DNA of 64,000 bases from Holtermannia corniformis (taxonomy: Eukaryota; Basidiomycota; Tremellomycetes; Holtermanniales): contig BCIJ01000037.1 in the NCBI GenBank assembly GCA_001599935.1, positions 101,508-165,507 on the forward strand, read 5' to 3'. Position 1 is the stretch's first letter. Each line of letters opens with the position of its first letter. The notes under the pieces are model-generated. The model made no database searches. It saw nothing but the letters and a program-made list of their open reading frames with translations, and had not been told where the DNA came from. A program made the translations under genes and the position numbers. Of the stretch, positions 1 to 11,906 are shown piece after piece.

Positions 1-1492
1 CTGGTGAGTCTCTACGCGTTCGGCTTGAACACCAGCTTAACAGACTCCAGAGGCGGCAATCATCTTGTCGTACCCCGAGGAGGGCCGTCGTGGCCAGTGA
101 GTTGTCTTGCTGCACCCATCCATATCCCTGACGCGCGCAGCTACATCGGTATTTGGGTCATGTCCCGTAACCTAGGTCAAATCGTTGGCGGATCAATCAC
201 ACTGGCTAGAAAGTGTGTTTGCAGCAAAACACGCGCGTACGGCGCTGATCATTACAGCGCAAAAGCGGTCGCAGCTGGAGCTATCGCAACTAGCACGTAC
301 TTGATTTTCATAGGCATAGAATGCCTTGGATTCCCCATCTCTTTCGCCCTGTCGTCTCCCGAAAAGGTCCGCCGCTCTGACGGGCAGTCGATTCAACTCT
401 CGCCCAAGGTCCCACTCAAGGAGGAGATGAAGCTGCTCTGGGCCGGTATCATCCACCCTCGCGTAAGTCGCATCGTAGAGCGTGGTGCGCACCAATCTGA
501 CCTAGCGCAGACACTCCTGTTGACGCCGTTTTTCATATGGAGTTATTTCTACGGCGCTCTGCTGGGGACCTACCTCTCGCTCTCGTTCTCCGTGCGTGCC
601 CGAGCCTTGTCGTCCCTTGTCGTTCCGCTCTCGATCATTGTGTGAGTACTGCGCTTCGTCGAGGGTAATCAGCGCTGACAAATGTCAGCTTTACCGGTCT
701 CTTCGGCATGGTCCTGGACATGCAGCGCTTCAGCCAGCGCAGGCGCGCGCAAATCGGCTTCGCCCTCGTCGTCATTCCTTCGACGATTTGCTTATCTTGG
801 CTCTGCTGGTGCCAGAAGACGATGCTTGACACGCCACTCAAGTTGGATTGGTCGCATCCCAAGTTCTTGATCTACTACATGCCCTTCCTCGGTGTCCAGG
901 CGAGTTGTCTTCGACGCCGGCTGCGTTTTATCATGCTCACGAGCTCTAGATTCAGGGATATCTGGCACAATCGTTCATTTACTGGCTCCTCTCCTGCTTC
1001 ACAGTGAGTTGAATGAGCTTGCGAGGCCCGCAGAGTCGGTCGTCGACACGATGCGCGGCCGTGTCAACTTTGACACTCGGACGGTCACGCTCGGTGGTAG
1101 GAGGACATAGCTGACCCGCCGCAGACTTCTGTGGGTGGCAATGCTCGTCAAGGCGGTATCTTCAGAAGCATCGAAGCCATTGGTATCTATCCGCGTGCAC
1201 CCATAGCGTACCATTCTGACAGTGCGCAGGCCAGGCCGTCAGTTATGGTATCAACAGCAAGACGGGCAACCGCTGGATCCCTATGTGAGCCACGGCCAGA
1301 CTCCGCCACTAACACGTGCTGACCACGTGGTCTTACTTTCCCAGGGGGATCAACTTCGGCCTTGCCATCATCTCGATCCCCTTTACGCTCTATGTTGTCC
1401 AGTCTGTGCCGCTGTACCGCGAGGACGCCAAGAACGACCCGAAGGCCCAGGTCGTGCACCAGGATGGGCGGTACGAGGAGGCGAGGCCGTAA
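1..1492 (+). CDS. UNC93-like (DUF895) MFS-type membrane protein, 3' part
   Basis: Partial at the left edge: only the last three bases of an upstream exon are present (ctg before a gtgagt donor). Joining the following exons gives a polytopic membrane protein with fungal UNC93-like signatures: PEEGRRGQYIGIWVMSRNLG early, then LLTPFFIWSYFYGALLGTYL, a FTGLFGMVLD segment, SQSFIYWLLSCFT, and GQAVSYGINSKTGNRWIP before a last transmembrane segment INFGLAIISIPFTLYVVQS. The cytoplasmic tail VPLYREDAKNDPKAQVVHQD ends in TAA at 1490-1492. About eight short introns (45-65 nt) are needed. Family members resemble major-facilitator proteins and their substrates are mostly unknown. The family call is firm; individual acceptor sites are inferred. 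Confidence 0.8.
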
Positions 1493-2364
1493 GATTTTGT
1501 GAAGGCTTTCGAGTATGTTAAGCGAATAGGGTTCGACCAGGGCTCGAGTGGTTGTAAGAACGAGGATATATGGATAGAAGATGGCGCGCCTCTTTCGAGC
1601 GGCTGACCGGTGCCGCTGTCCTGTGCTACAGGATGGCGAATAGGTCCCACAGGCGAAGGAAGTCAATCGCGAGACTGATGAATAGATCTGGCAGTCAGCG
1701 CTTCCTGGCCTGTCGCAACAGGCCGGCGCTCAATGCGCTGGTCGAGTGCAAGATGCTGCATGCTCTTCTCAAGAGCCACGAACCGTATACATGCGGTATG
1801 TGTCAATGAAAAGGTGGAGCAGCAAAATGCTGTGATCAGACCGCTGCAACGCGGTGCAGGGGCCCAAGTTGGAGTGTCCTCTTCAAAAGCCTTCTCAATC
1901 CTAAATCAACGGCTGTAGAAATCAGTGCTGTGAAGACCTCTTTCTGGCGGACAAAGTGCCACAGGTGCTAGCATGCATGTGCGGGTGTTTATCAGAGCCT
2001 TCAGCTGAACGGGCAACCAGCGTGATGATGGTACGGTAGACTATAGCGTACCGCAATGCCAAGTATAATTGATCATATGCATCTAGCATTACGGCCACCG
2101 GGCGACTAGCGCCGACCACTAAGAACCTACAAAAACCCAGGAGGATGCGGTACGAGGCCCGACGACGGCAGAATGCACCAGAGGGCGCTTACGCGCTCAA
2201 TCTAGTAGCTGTCGATGGGTAAAGGATGCGGCCTTGACGCGTCAAGAGTCGAGGTCGGAGACAAGGGGGTGCGACTGGCGCATGGTTTGACAGAGCGACT
2301 AGCGCGTGGGCGGTGGTGAATGATACAGGTACTGATACAGCGACGGGCGGGTGGGACTGAGAGA
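1493..2364. other. intergenic, no gene seen
   Basis: 872 nt between two convergent genes. All reading frames are short and show no recognisable domain or consistent splice structure. No tRNA-like box pair or strong repeat was seen. It presumably holds both 3' UTRs. Confidence 0.5.
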
Positions 2365-3742
2365 CTAGACGTATTGGGTCGAGTTGTAGTAGGTGACGGA
2401 CGTCACCTCCCAGTAGGCCTCGGTGAAAGCGCTGCCCATGTTGCGGACATACTCGTCACAGGTGGCGTAACCCGTCTTGGCGGCGCACGACTGCTCCTGA
2501 CCGGCAAAGCCGCCATAGTTCCAGATACCGCTAGCTCCGGCCCAGTCACCGCAGCTGCAAGCGTGAGCGCTGAACAACGCACGGGAAAGAGACGACTCAC
2601 AAGGTGTTGGTGAAGATCGAGTACATGTTGGAACCCATGCCGCCGTACGACTGGTATGGCGAGCAGTTGTCCGACGGGAAGTGAGCCTGAGGGGTGCCCC
2701 AGCTCGTGTGGTCGGGCGACTTGGCGGTGATGTCCGAGGGAATCGACGAGCGCGGGAAGAACCACACGGTGACGCCAGTCTTGGCCCAGAGCACTGTGAT
2801 GGTCAGTGGCTGACAAAGACCAATCGCATCGACTCACAAGCATAGACACCACCCTTGACGTTGTTAAAGGCCTCGCCGTACGACGCAGAGCCGGTCTGGT
2901 CACGGACGCCACAGCCCTGGTTCGACGTCGCGTACGAGCTGCAGTCATAGGCGTCGTAGCCACCGGTCAAGAGCGTGCCGGATTGCGAGCTCGTCATGCT
3001 CGACGGCATGGTGCAGCCGGTACCCGTGTGAAGCGAGACTTGGTTTTCAGTAAAGGCGTTGACACCCTCGATGATGTCAATCTCGCCGCCGTTGGGCCAG
3101 TTTGGACCGTTTTGCCACCACGCAGGCCAGGTACCGCACCCAGTCGGGACATGGTACGAATCCATGATGACAAGACCACCCGTGAATGTCAAGTGGCCGT
3201 GCAGACGAACAGCCTTGCGGCCGCGGCTCGAGGATGAGATGGTTTGGGTCGTGTCGACCTTCATGATGGCGCGCCCGGCGTCGTTGTAAGAAATCAAACC
3301 CTGGTTCCAAGCATCGGATGCGGACACGTAGTCGACGGTACCGTGCGTTGGGTCGTCGTATGACCAAAAGTCCCAGTTGTCAAAGAACGATGTGCCAGAC
3401 TGTGGGTCAGCCGGGGTTCCTAAACCACAACGAAGCACTCACCCAGTCGGCAACGAGGTTCCAGGCGCTGCTACCGCTGCTCGCAGTCGTGGTAGCCGAA
3501 GCGGCGGCGGACGAAGTGGCGGTCCCGTTGCTCAGAGCGTTGGAGCTGACGAGCGTGTTGGACGCGGGCACCTGGCATCCTCGCTTCTTCTTGCGGACAA
3601 GACGCTTGCCGAGGTGATTGGCACGGGGCAAGAGGTGGGATTCACTGCCGCTCAGCGACTTTTTCGACGCCGGCTGGGCGGCAGTCAACGGGATGGAGAG
3701 CAAGGCAAGAGCCGAGAGCGTGGCAGAGGTCGAGAAGAGCAT
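2365..3742 (-). CDS. secreted GH16 endo-beta-1,3(4)-glucanase (laminarinase type)
   Basis: A signal peptide (MLFSTSATLSALALLSIPLT, cut near AAQP) is followed by a basic pro-region with dibasic sites (GKR, RKKKR) that suit Kex2 processing and by a Ser/Thr/Ala-rich linker. The catalytic domain begins about residue 95 with SFFDNWDFWSYDDPTHGTVD. The GH16 active-site motif is plain: GGEIDIIEGVN contains E-x-D-x-x-E, the nucleophile and acid/base glutamates. An upstream Trp-rich segment (GTWPAWWQNGPNWPNGG) and late cysteines (SPYQSYGGMGSNMYS, CGDWAGASGIWNYGGF) match basidiomycete laminarinase-type enzymes. The protein should cleave beta-1,3/1,4 or 1,3/1,6 glucans in the cell wall or outside the cell. 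The first intron is 3400-3442; two more short introns fall near 2790-2840 and 2550-2600. Stop TGA lies at 2365-2367. Confidence 0.92.
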
Positions 3743-5412
3743 CTTGATGGATGGCTAGTGAGGACTCGAGAGGGAGTAAATGCTCAAGAGAGTAGTGGCG
3801 AGGGGCACAGCACCAGGCTAGTGGTTCGCTTAGGGGCTAGACCGGTGGAGCCAAGGAAGGGGAGGGAAAGGGAGTTCACGGTCAGCCACTGCCCTTTTTG
3901 TACCGAATAGATGTTTGCAATGCAGTGTGACGGGCCCAGAGCCGCAAGCTTAATCGCTTGTCAATGCCTCGCCCGCAGCCGCAAGCAAGCAGAGAACAAG
4001 GCGCGCACAGACTCGGGGCGTTTGATCGCCCCTGTCTTGGATAGCCATTGTTCCCCTCGCGACCGCGACCCGGCCGAAACACGACACACTGCGTACACAC
4101 ACCCGCGCACGGACTCACCAAGTGAATGTAGAGGGCTAGCCTCGGTTGCTCTGTCAAAGAGGGTCGGTCGGTGAGAATGTGCAAGGGTGAAAAGGCAAAG
4201 GTGGTCGTGGTGGTGATCAAGCTGATCCTGGCAGCGGCGCTGACGACAATCGCAAGGCGCTGGGCGCTCAAGCCATCTCGCTCTCGTGTTTTCTACAGCG
4301 GATCGCTTTGACGCGTCGCCCTTGGCCTGAACCCTAAATGACTGCGCGCGTCCCTTGGCAGGTTTGAGTCCAGACTGGGTAATTCCGGCGCGCTCAATCC
4401 GGCGCTGGACCATCAGGCGGGCCATTTCATCGGCCCTCTCAGTCGCCCCGTACGACTCGGCAAGCCATCCCCTGCTGTGCGTGCGTCTGCGAGTCTGCGC
4501 ACAGAGTTTCCAAGTGTTTCACTGCGGCGGTGCGGCTTGGCCTGCTTGGCAGTCGTGCACGGGCGATCCTTGGATCCGCAGGCGCCAGACTGCGTGCAAA
4601 GGCATGAAACGCACGCAGATCGAACAGCGTATGCGCAGACCAAAGGCAGGATCGCTGCGACCAAAGCAGAGTCGATCTGGGTGTAAGCGAAGGAACATCG
4701 GTACAGGGTTCAGATCTTCATGCCAATGGAAGAATTCCTATACGTGTAGGCTATTGCTTGGCAGCGCGTTGACTGCTGGGCAAAGGCAGCCACCGCTGGG
4801 CATGAGACTGAACATGTGCTTTACCGCCTTCTCGACGTCCCACTCCGCCACCCGGTGGGCTGATACATACCGAGGATAAAGCCCTGCCTTCTCGGCTACG
4901 TAGCGCGCGGCTAGTCATGCAGGCTACAGTAAGTCATTGACATCATCCGGCTAATACATCGAGAAAACCTGAGCATCGATGAGTCATGCCAGCGCTCTTC
5001 GTAGCGTGCTCGATATTCGAGAAGCATCTGCAACCAGCGTTTCATCACCGTTACGACGCGATCGGTCGCGCCAATTTGGGGTGCACGATAACTTGATACC
5101 TGGATCTCGTAGTGCTCTAGCGGTCCACGTCGCTCGATCAGCATTTATGACAATCGCATCAAGCAGGCTGAGCTGCCATGCAGCTGCCACGTCCGAGCTT
5201 TGATACGGGAAGTCACGTGGGTTTGAAAGTGCTGCCACCTCATGACGTTCTCCATCGATTGAGCATAGAGCAACTGCCCTCGCACCATCTCATCAGCAGC
5301 TCTCATGTCCGTAGATCGCGGCTCAGCAGTACGGAGCTGACGAGTGGAATAGAGTGAGGGTCGTCGTTGAACATACGCCTGGCGGTCACACTCCATTGTT
5401 CGAGCTTCCACA
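3743..5412. other. long intergenic region, no convincing gene
   Basis: 1670 nt separate the divergent GH16 and TMA20 start codons, so both promoters lie here. Several frames are open for 80-170 codons on both strands, but none shows a domain, plausible codon pattern or matching introns. The frame at 4984-5238 (minus) and the one at 5145-5468 (minus) look the least random, yet cannot be supported. No tandem or inverted repeat stands out. Confidence 0.45.
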
Positions 5413-6401
5413 ATGTTCAAAAAGTCGGTCATTCTGATGCCCAGGATCCTCGATATTGACAAGCACACCCGCTAGGTTCCATCCTCGTGATGATATCTCG
5501 TCATCAACTTCACTCAAGTCGTCAGTCCAGCGCAACATCCGTACCGCCGCCATCGCGCAGATGCCGTTTCTCGCAACCCCTTTGGCGACCGCCGAGTCGA
5601 GCGCGCCAGCGGCCGAGGCAGCTCCGACACCGGCACCTGTAGAGGACGAGAACGAGGACGAGACGTCAGGCAAGGGAGGTAAAGGCAAGGGAGGAAAGAA
5701 GGCAGGCAAGGGCAAGAGCGGCAAGAGCAAGAAGCAGGAAGAGGTCCAAGAGCCACCAGAGGAGCATGAGGGCGAGCGGCAACTGATTGATGAGATCTGG
5801 CCAAAGAAGGAGCCTTTGACACTGTACAAATGGTGCGTTGCTACTCTCCACATGCGAGGCATATCGTTGACGGGCGGCAGTGTCGACCGTATCTCCATCT
5901 ACACGCTCAATTCGGTCCCGACACTCTTCCAGCACTATGACGGGCCATACATTCCGACGCTCAAGCTCTTGCATAGATGTTTGTCCGCTGAAAGATTATT
6001 CTGAACAGCTGCTGACTACCGCAGATCCTTCTTTGCTGCCGCATGTTCAGATCGACCGGGGCGCCATCAAGTTTCTTCTCGCTGTGCGTCTTTACACACC
6101 CTGCCGCCATTGACTTACGCTTACACCACAGGGCGCCAACATGATGGCTCCTGGTATCCTCTCACCCGGCGGCGCATTGCCAGATCACCTACCAGCCGAA
6201 CAGATCGTGGCCATTCACGCCGAGGGCAAGCAGCATGCATGCGGGATCGGTAAGCTTGTCGCGAGCAGCGAAGAGATCCGCAAGGCTGGCAAGGGTGTCG
6301 CCATCGAGGTGATCTGCTGGATTGGGTGAGTTGACGGTAGCATGTTTGCGACGCGGACTGATGCTCTCAGGGATGATTTGTGGAAGATTGATACTCTCTA
6401 G
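5413..6401 (+). CDS. TMA20: translation machinery-associated protein 20 (MCTS1 family, PUA domain)
   Basis: Six exons (5413-5423, 5476-5832, 5881-5978, 6025-6083, 6132-6325, 6371-6401) total exactly 250 codons including the stop. The product starts MFKKFHPRDDISSSTSLKSS, continues with SVQRNIR, and after an insertion resumes at IWPKKEPLTLYKCVDRISIY. The PUA half is typical: FQHYDGPYIPTLKLLHRYP, VQIDRGAIKFLLAGANMMAP, IVAIHAEGKQHACGIGKL, ending VICWIGDDLWKIDTL. The family binds the 40S subunit with Tma22/DENR and acts in post-termination recycling and reinitiation. Odd features are an 11-nt first exon and a Lys/Gly-rich insertion (about residues 65-90, KGGKGKGGKKAGKGKSGKSK) between the N-terminal helix and the IWPKKE segment. 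The start was chosen because it yields the family's MFKKF opening across a phase-matched intron. Confidence 0.9.
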
Positions 6402-6660
6402 ATGCGTGGCATGTATCATGGTTTGCAACGCAAGCAGTGGTGTCTCGACCCGGACGCAATCGCAATGGGTGCTTCTTACTGTGACCCAGCTTCGCTCAGT
6501 GCACGACATTGAGTCGCACGTTCCGTCGATGAAAGCACCTCGTAGAAGCACAACGCTGCGAAAAGTGCCTCGACCGGGCCTTGCGCCGCTGAATGCCGAT
6601 ATCACGGGGCAGCCTTATCTCAAGACCACTGGAGCTGAATTGTCAGCCTCGGAATGAGCA

Positions 6661-9054
6661 ATGACTCGCTCGCCAACGACAATGGATGCAGAGTCTCCCG
6701 ATTCGAGTCCGCCTATGGCCGCGGCTGCGTGTAGACGGTGCCATCGGCGCAAGCGCAAGGTAGGAGTCGGTCGTAAGGTGTGGCGTACCAGCTGACTTGG
6801 TGAAAGTGCGACCGACTGTACCCTTCCTGCTCGTCATGTCTAAAAGCCAATGTCCCCTGTGAAGTCGAGTCGCGTTCACTCGAGCGCTTTGTGACGGCGT
6901 GAGTGTGTGTCGCGCGCTGCCCCTTCGCTGACGGTCATAGGGAAATCCAACGCAAGGTGTCCGATTTGACGGCTCGGGTCGCGTGGTTGGAAGGTCTCGT
7001 TGCGGCCGTGGAGCCAGAGCTGGCCAGCATTGCCGATGTACGAACCGGCACGACACTGTCGCTTGACACGCCATTGGCGCCTTGGCGTCCGAGCACCCAG
7101 CTCGGCTTCCCTCGCGACCACTCCTCCTCTTCGCCGCTCAGTGGTGTCAATGCCGTGGATATCCCTGGACGTTCCGGCCCGCGTGGGCTATCGGATCCAT
7201 TATCGGCCCTATCCTTTACACATCGAGCAATGTCGACCGCCGTGGGAAGTATCAACTCTGTTGGATCAGGGTTCTTCGACACCCTGCCACTTGAGATCGA
7301 GGACGATGAGGACGACAGCGGATCCGAAGCTTCGACACGCCCGGTGGCTGCCGGGAGGCAATGGCCCTCCAGTGCAGGCGCCTCGGCGACCGCGCTACCG
7401 CCCTACAACACCTGTCTCGAGATCGTCACGACTTTTCAAGATGCATTTCGGCACACCTACCCGTGCGTGTCTGACCAGGAGATACACCAGGACCTTGCCT
7501 TCCTGCACGGTACTCCAACGATACCAATAGGACTACCACCGGTATCTCCCGGAGTGAGACGACTGCGGGCATACATTGCTCTCTACCTCGGCGCTGAGCG
7601 CATTCGCCGCCGGCCCCAGCGGCAAACCACCATTTCGACCGACATGGTCGCACTGTTCCGCGAGCGAGCAATGGCCGCAGTCAACGAGGCAACCAGTCAT
7701 GAGGATCTGGTGCGTTCTCTCTTCTCCGGGCATGCGCAGCTGACTAGCCAGGCGTCCGTACAATGTCTCGGACTTCTGGGAGTGTTCTCTCTTAATGAAC
7801 CACGCCGATCGCGCCTGTGGCAAATAATCGGCGTGGCCTTTCGGACAGCCATCGCGCTTGGCTTGCATCGGAAGGACGATGTCTACCTAGCGCGATGGAC
7901 CAGGCAGCCTTTGGACGGCATCGACCTAGAGTCCCTGAATCGGCGAAGGAAAGAGATCTTCTGGGCCATCTATGGGCTCGACCGGCTGATTGTCAATACC
8001 CTGAAGCGCCCACCGGCACTTCGAGACGCAGACATCGATGTTGAGGTACGTTTGGTTTCAGCCGTGTGTTCAACAGGCTGATGTGCTTCAGCTACCGTCC
8101 TTGCCCGTCGTTACGAGTAGCCTTACTGTCCCCGATGCTGTCGCGTTCCGCCACCACCTGATCGGCAGGCGTCTTCAAGCGCATATCCAAGAGCAGCTCT
8201 ACGGGATCCCTGTCACCTCGAGTGCTCCGATGGACCAACGCGAAGCAAAGGTCACCAAGTTGCTGAACGACGTGCTGTCATGGCATCAGTCTGCACCCAA
8301 TCGAGCGGCCTTTGTCGCAGTGTCCGATCTGACCATCAAGCAGCAGGTCAGTTTCAAGGCCATAGTACACTGTTCGCTGATCCCGACAGTGCCTCGACGA
8401 CATACACTGCCAGCAAATGGTCATGGCCCTGCATAGCCCTTCGCCTCTCATCCCAGCTGTACCATCACACTTCATCCGCATGTGTCTCGACGCCGCGTCC
8501 CTCCTCGTCGAGCTCTACCAGTACTATTTCCCCGGCGGTTCCATGTCCATCAACTGGGTGCATTTGTATCGGATCTACTGCGCCTGCACGACACTGGTCT
8601 TTGCCTGTGTCGAGTGCGGTGTTCGTCCAGATCTAGAGGCTTTGTCCGAAGACGCCATTAAGCAAAAGCTAAGCAAGTGCCGTGAACTGCTGCGCGTCTT
8701 TGGCTTGGGATCGCTGCAGACGCAAAGATATCGAGCCATGTTCGACGTACTGGCCGAGCGTCTGGAACCACAGACGTTGAGCCTCGCGGTGAGTTTCATC
8801 GATACGAAGTCAGTTGATGTTGACAAGACGATTCTAAGGCGCCATACGACGTCCTTGACGGTACGACGGAGAATGTGGACACTTTATACGATCTCGCACC
8901 GTACACCGACAACGACTCGCCCAACAATATCATGCGCGCATTCTGGAACGAAACGTCGTTCATCCCAGACCAGGACGTCGCCATGATCCCAGTACTGGGC
9001 GCAGATACATCAGGATTCGACGAGTTCCTCGATGGCCTCCAGACATTTCAATGA
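6661..9054 (+). CDS. Zn2Cys6 transcription factor with fungal-specific TF domain
   Basis: The N-terminus holds a binuclear zinc cluster split by an intron: ACRRCHRRKRKCDRLYPSC then SSCLKANVPC, matching C-x2-C-x6-C-x5-9-C-x2-C. A short coiled coil follows (REIQRKVSDLTARVAWLEGL), as usual for dimeric CGG-triplet binders. The middle carries the fungal_trans domain: FQDAFRHTYPCVSDQEIHQD, then AFRTAIALGLHRKDDVYL and RRKEIFWAIYGLDRLI. The C-terminus is acidic and short (GFDEFLDGLQTFQ, stop TGA 9052-9054). Five introns of about 43-50 nt are used. It lies beside a transporter, an aldolase and an isocitrate-lyase-like gene whose promoters hold GGCGG-N6-CCGCC palindromes, so it is the obvious candidate regulator. 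That link is inference. No identical palindrome was found in its own 260-nt upstream region. Confidence 0.9.
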
Positions 9055-9315
9055 TCATCTTGGCAGTGTACATGCATGGCGCATCAGCCGTACGACCTCA
9101 CATAAAGACTGTCTACCTTTGAGGTGGGTTACCGATTGGTTGTGCGACAGGAAAGACGCGGCATGCTGCCGTGTGTTGATCTGGCGGGTTTTCTGCACAA
9201 AGAGCCCCTTCTCGGTTCCAAGAGATGATCAGAATATTCATGTCGAGGTACCTGGTCCATCTACAATCATATGTACTGGCGCCATACAAGCATTGCACAC
9301 TCCCACTCGGATCAC

Positions 9316-11626
9316 TCAGAGCACAGTAACTGAGCCCGTGAGAGCCGCCGCGCCACCCCTAGCGCGATTGTCAAGTTCAATTTCCTTCTCGTCCTCTTCG
9401 AGACGCCACTCCTGCTCGGCCACTGGCTGTTCCTCGACGATTCTGCGCTGCTGACGCAGCTCGCGCTGGTGAAGGTACTGAGTCAGGCCTGAAAGATTCA
9501 GCCAGTTTCTTCAGGAAGGCTGAGAGGACTCACAGATCATGATGACCGCCATGACACCAAAGGCCCAGGTGGCGGGAAAACCTCGTGGGAAGGATGGCGC
9601 CATGGTCTGTCGAAAGTCAACCTCGACGGGGCATGTCACCACTTGCAGCATACCTGGGGATAGATCAGAATGGGCAAGAAGCTGTTGGTAGCGTAGAAAA
9701 TGCCGTTCATCGAAGCGATGGTGATAGCTCGCTCTTCCGCGTTTCCGTTGTTGATCTCGTTGGCCCAGCTGCGGAACGCTCAGCTCTGTCCCGGAGGCAC
9801 ACGTGTGGCCACTCACGTCCAAACAATGGCTGTCATGTACTCTGCCGAGCACAGGAAGAAAGCTGCCACTTTGATGCCGTTTCCCTTTGGCCAAAAGGAA
9901 AGGATAGCGTTGCCCGGCCATTGCAAGAAAACCAATGGCCCGATCATCCACCAGAAACGGTTGCGGGTCAGATCACTGCCGAAGCCCTGTACAAGTTAGC
10001 ATTTCCGTCTGCATCAATTCCACTCTTGCGGATGGTACCTACATAGAGGAATTCGCTGGCTATGGTAACCAAATTGCCCATAGCGGGGATGATGTTGCGA
10101 TCCGTGACACTGTAACCGGCACTTTTTAGGTAGATGGCGAAGTAAGAGTTGGCTTGACAGCAGTTCCCGTACTGAGAGGGTGGATCAGCGCCCCATAGTT
10201 CCGGCTCCAATTGACTCACGAAGATGTACATGGTGACCAAAGTGTACCATCGCCAGCTTGTAAACATACGCTTGAAAAGGGCCCAATCCAAAAGCCCTGT
10301 CGCCGAGACTTTGCCAATGTTGGCGTTGCGTTGCAGTGCGATAGCTTTCTCGTCCTCGGTGATATACCAAACCTTGCAATTCGAGGGATAATCAGGCAGC
10401 ACAAAGTAGACGGCGATGCCGACAGGCATCGTCATGCAGCCACTGCGCGCAATCAGGCTCAGGCGTTCCAGTGAGCCGATAGAGCTACTCACCAGACAAT
10501 ATACAGCCATCGCCAGCTGGAATGAGATCAGCTGCGGTGCCTGTTTAGCCTCGTGCGACGCACCCAGCAAGGCCATGTACCCCATCGAGAGTCTTGTGAA
10601 TCGCTGCTTGAAGTAGGCTGGCTATGGAAGACCCGAAGAACCCTATTGCGTGCCATATCGCAACTAAGCCATATCATCAGGTAAGGGTTGGAAAAAGGCT
10701 GAGTAGACCACGAACGCACCGCGCTTCGCCATCTGGGTTGAGTCACGTGAGCAACAGCGCTTTGCGTGCACGCTCAACAACGCACCTCTGCCTTGGTATA
10801 CCAGCTACCGATGAGGAAGATAATAACGGGGCTGAACGACGACTCGAAAGCGCCAACGAAAAACCTGCGTACACGGATGGCATGTCAGCACTGACACATT
10901 GCCACTTGCGAATGACACGTACCTATACACATACATCTGCGTCGAGTTCTTCGCAGAGGCTTGCAGAAATGTGAAGACTCCCCATCCCACCTACAGTATC
11001 GGTCAGCCTACTTCGTGCCGCAGAGACATACAGGAACGGACCTCGCATGCGCACAACCAGATGGAGGGTCGGACCTTCATCACAATCAAGCTTGCCGGGA
11101 TTTGCATGATGGCAAAGCCGACTGTGTAGCACACTGCACCAGTCAGAAGCAGCTCAGTAGAACATTGCCGTGGCAACATACTATTCATGTATGTGTATTC
11201 ATTCGCTTGAATGTTCAGATCCTCTTTGAGTCCCGTGACATCTATGACGCATCGTGTCAGCGTCGTTGATCAATGGGATCACTTCGCTTACGAACATGCA
11301 CTGGCCAAGTTGGATTGGCTATGAGATATTCAGCAAGCGCTCGGAATCGTGTAAGCGGCCACGAACTCAATGTATTTCATGAACCACCCTAGACAGGCGC
11401 AAGTGAGGACGCCGGCATCCAACTTCTGAAGCAGGCGGCGTTCGGCTGGGCTCTTGAGATGCTGGTCTGAGTCCCATAGGTAGTATAGTAATCGCTTGCC
11501 AAATGAGACTTGTTGTGGAACGGCGTGTTTTGAGTCGGTCTGCTCAAGAACGGCGACCGGTTCAACCGAAACCGCGGCTAGCTGCTCGTCTTTGCCCATG
11601 ATTGTATCGAGCTGCTGGGCTACCAT
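9316..11626 (-). CDS. ACS-family MFS transporter, pantothenate/allantoate permease-like
   Basis: About thirteen exons join into a twelve-helix permease of the Dal5/Fen2 anion:cation symporter type. Recognisable segments are DQSNLASAYVTGLKEDLNIQ after helix 1, CYTVGFAIMQIPASLIVMKV, YRFFVGAFESSFSPVIIFLI, GSWYTKAEMAKRGFFGSSIA, then GVHGLAGWRWLYIV and YFVLPDYPSNCKVWYITEDE. The second half contains YFAIYLKSAGYSVTDRNIIP, NRFWWMIGPLVFLQWPGN, TWANEINNGNAEERAITIAS and YATNSFLPILIYPQTMAPSF. The C-terminal tail is acidic (EWRLEEDEKEIELDNRARGG) and ends TGA at 9316-9318. The start at 11626 is the only upstream Met in frame with the first transmembrane exon. It shares a 280-nt divergent promoter with the aldolase gene. 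The substrate is unknown; the family carries vitamins and small carboxylates. Confidence 0.88.
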
Positions 11627-11906
11627 CCGCTTGCGCTTAAGCTTTATGACTCCATCTCGGTCGGCTCAGGTGGACGATTGGCCACCATCCAAGCGTTGCT
11701 CAGGTCCGACTGGCGGTGATTTCCGTCGCGACAGCTCACAATGAACATGCCGGCATGCATCAATCGGGGCGGACGTGAGTCCGTCGGGGCGGCCCCGACC
11801 GCCTGTTGAGCCCTCCACTCCCCGCGTCCGCGGCGGACAGCCTCAAGCGACTCTGCTATAGGACTGCGAACGCCCACTTGGCATCTCCGAGAATTTCTGA
11901 GTAACC
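11627..11906. promoter_or_regulatory. divergent promoter of transporter and aldolase genes
   Basis: 280 nt separate the two start codons. The centre is G+C-rich and holds the palindrome at 11788-11803 plus two copies of TCGGGGCGG (11764 and 11784) and a TCCGCGGCGGA cluster near 11826. CGG triplets in this number and spacing are expected for binding by Zn2Cys6 regulators. Confidence 0.6.
11788..11803. promoter_or_regulatory. putative Zn2Cys6 binding palindrome GGCGG-N6-CCGCC
   Basis: The sequence reads GGCGG CCCCGA CCGCC, a perfect 5-bp inverted repeat that contains CGG-N6-CCG, the spacing known for Ppr1/UaY-type zinc-cluster proteins. It lies about 105 nt upstream of the aldolase ATG and 160 nt upstream of the transporter ATG. 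An almost identical copy lies before the isocitrate-lyase-like gene. Confidence 0.6.

Noticed and set aside
1570..2119. Short ORFs downstream of the UNC93-like gene
   Set aside because: No conserved motif, and they lie in the shared 3' region of convergent genes.
4361..4371. GGTTTGAGTCC, resembling a tRNA B box
   Set aside because: The bases on either side do not form a T-arm, no A box lies at the proper distance, and no acceptor stem can be drawn.
4984..5468. Minus-strand frames that look somewhat protein-like
   Set aside because: No domain, no splice continuity and overlap with the first exon of TMA20; cannot be told from chance.
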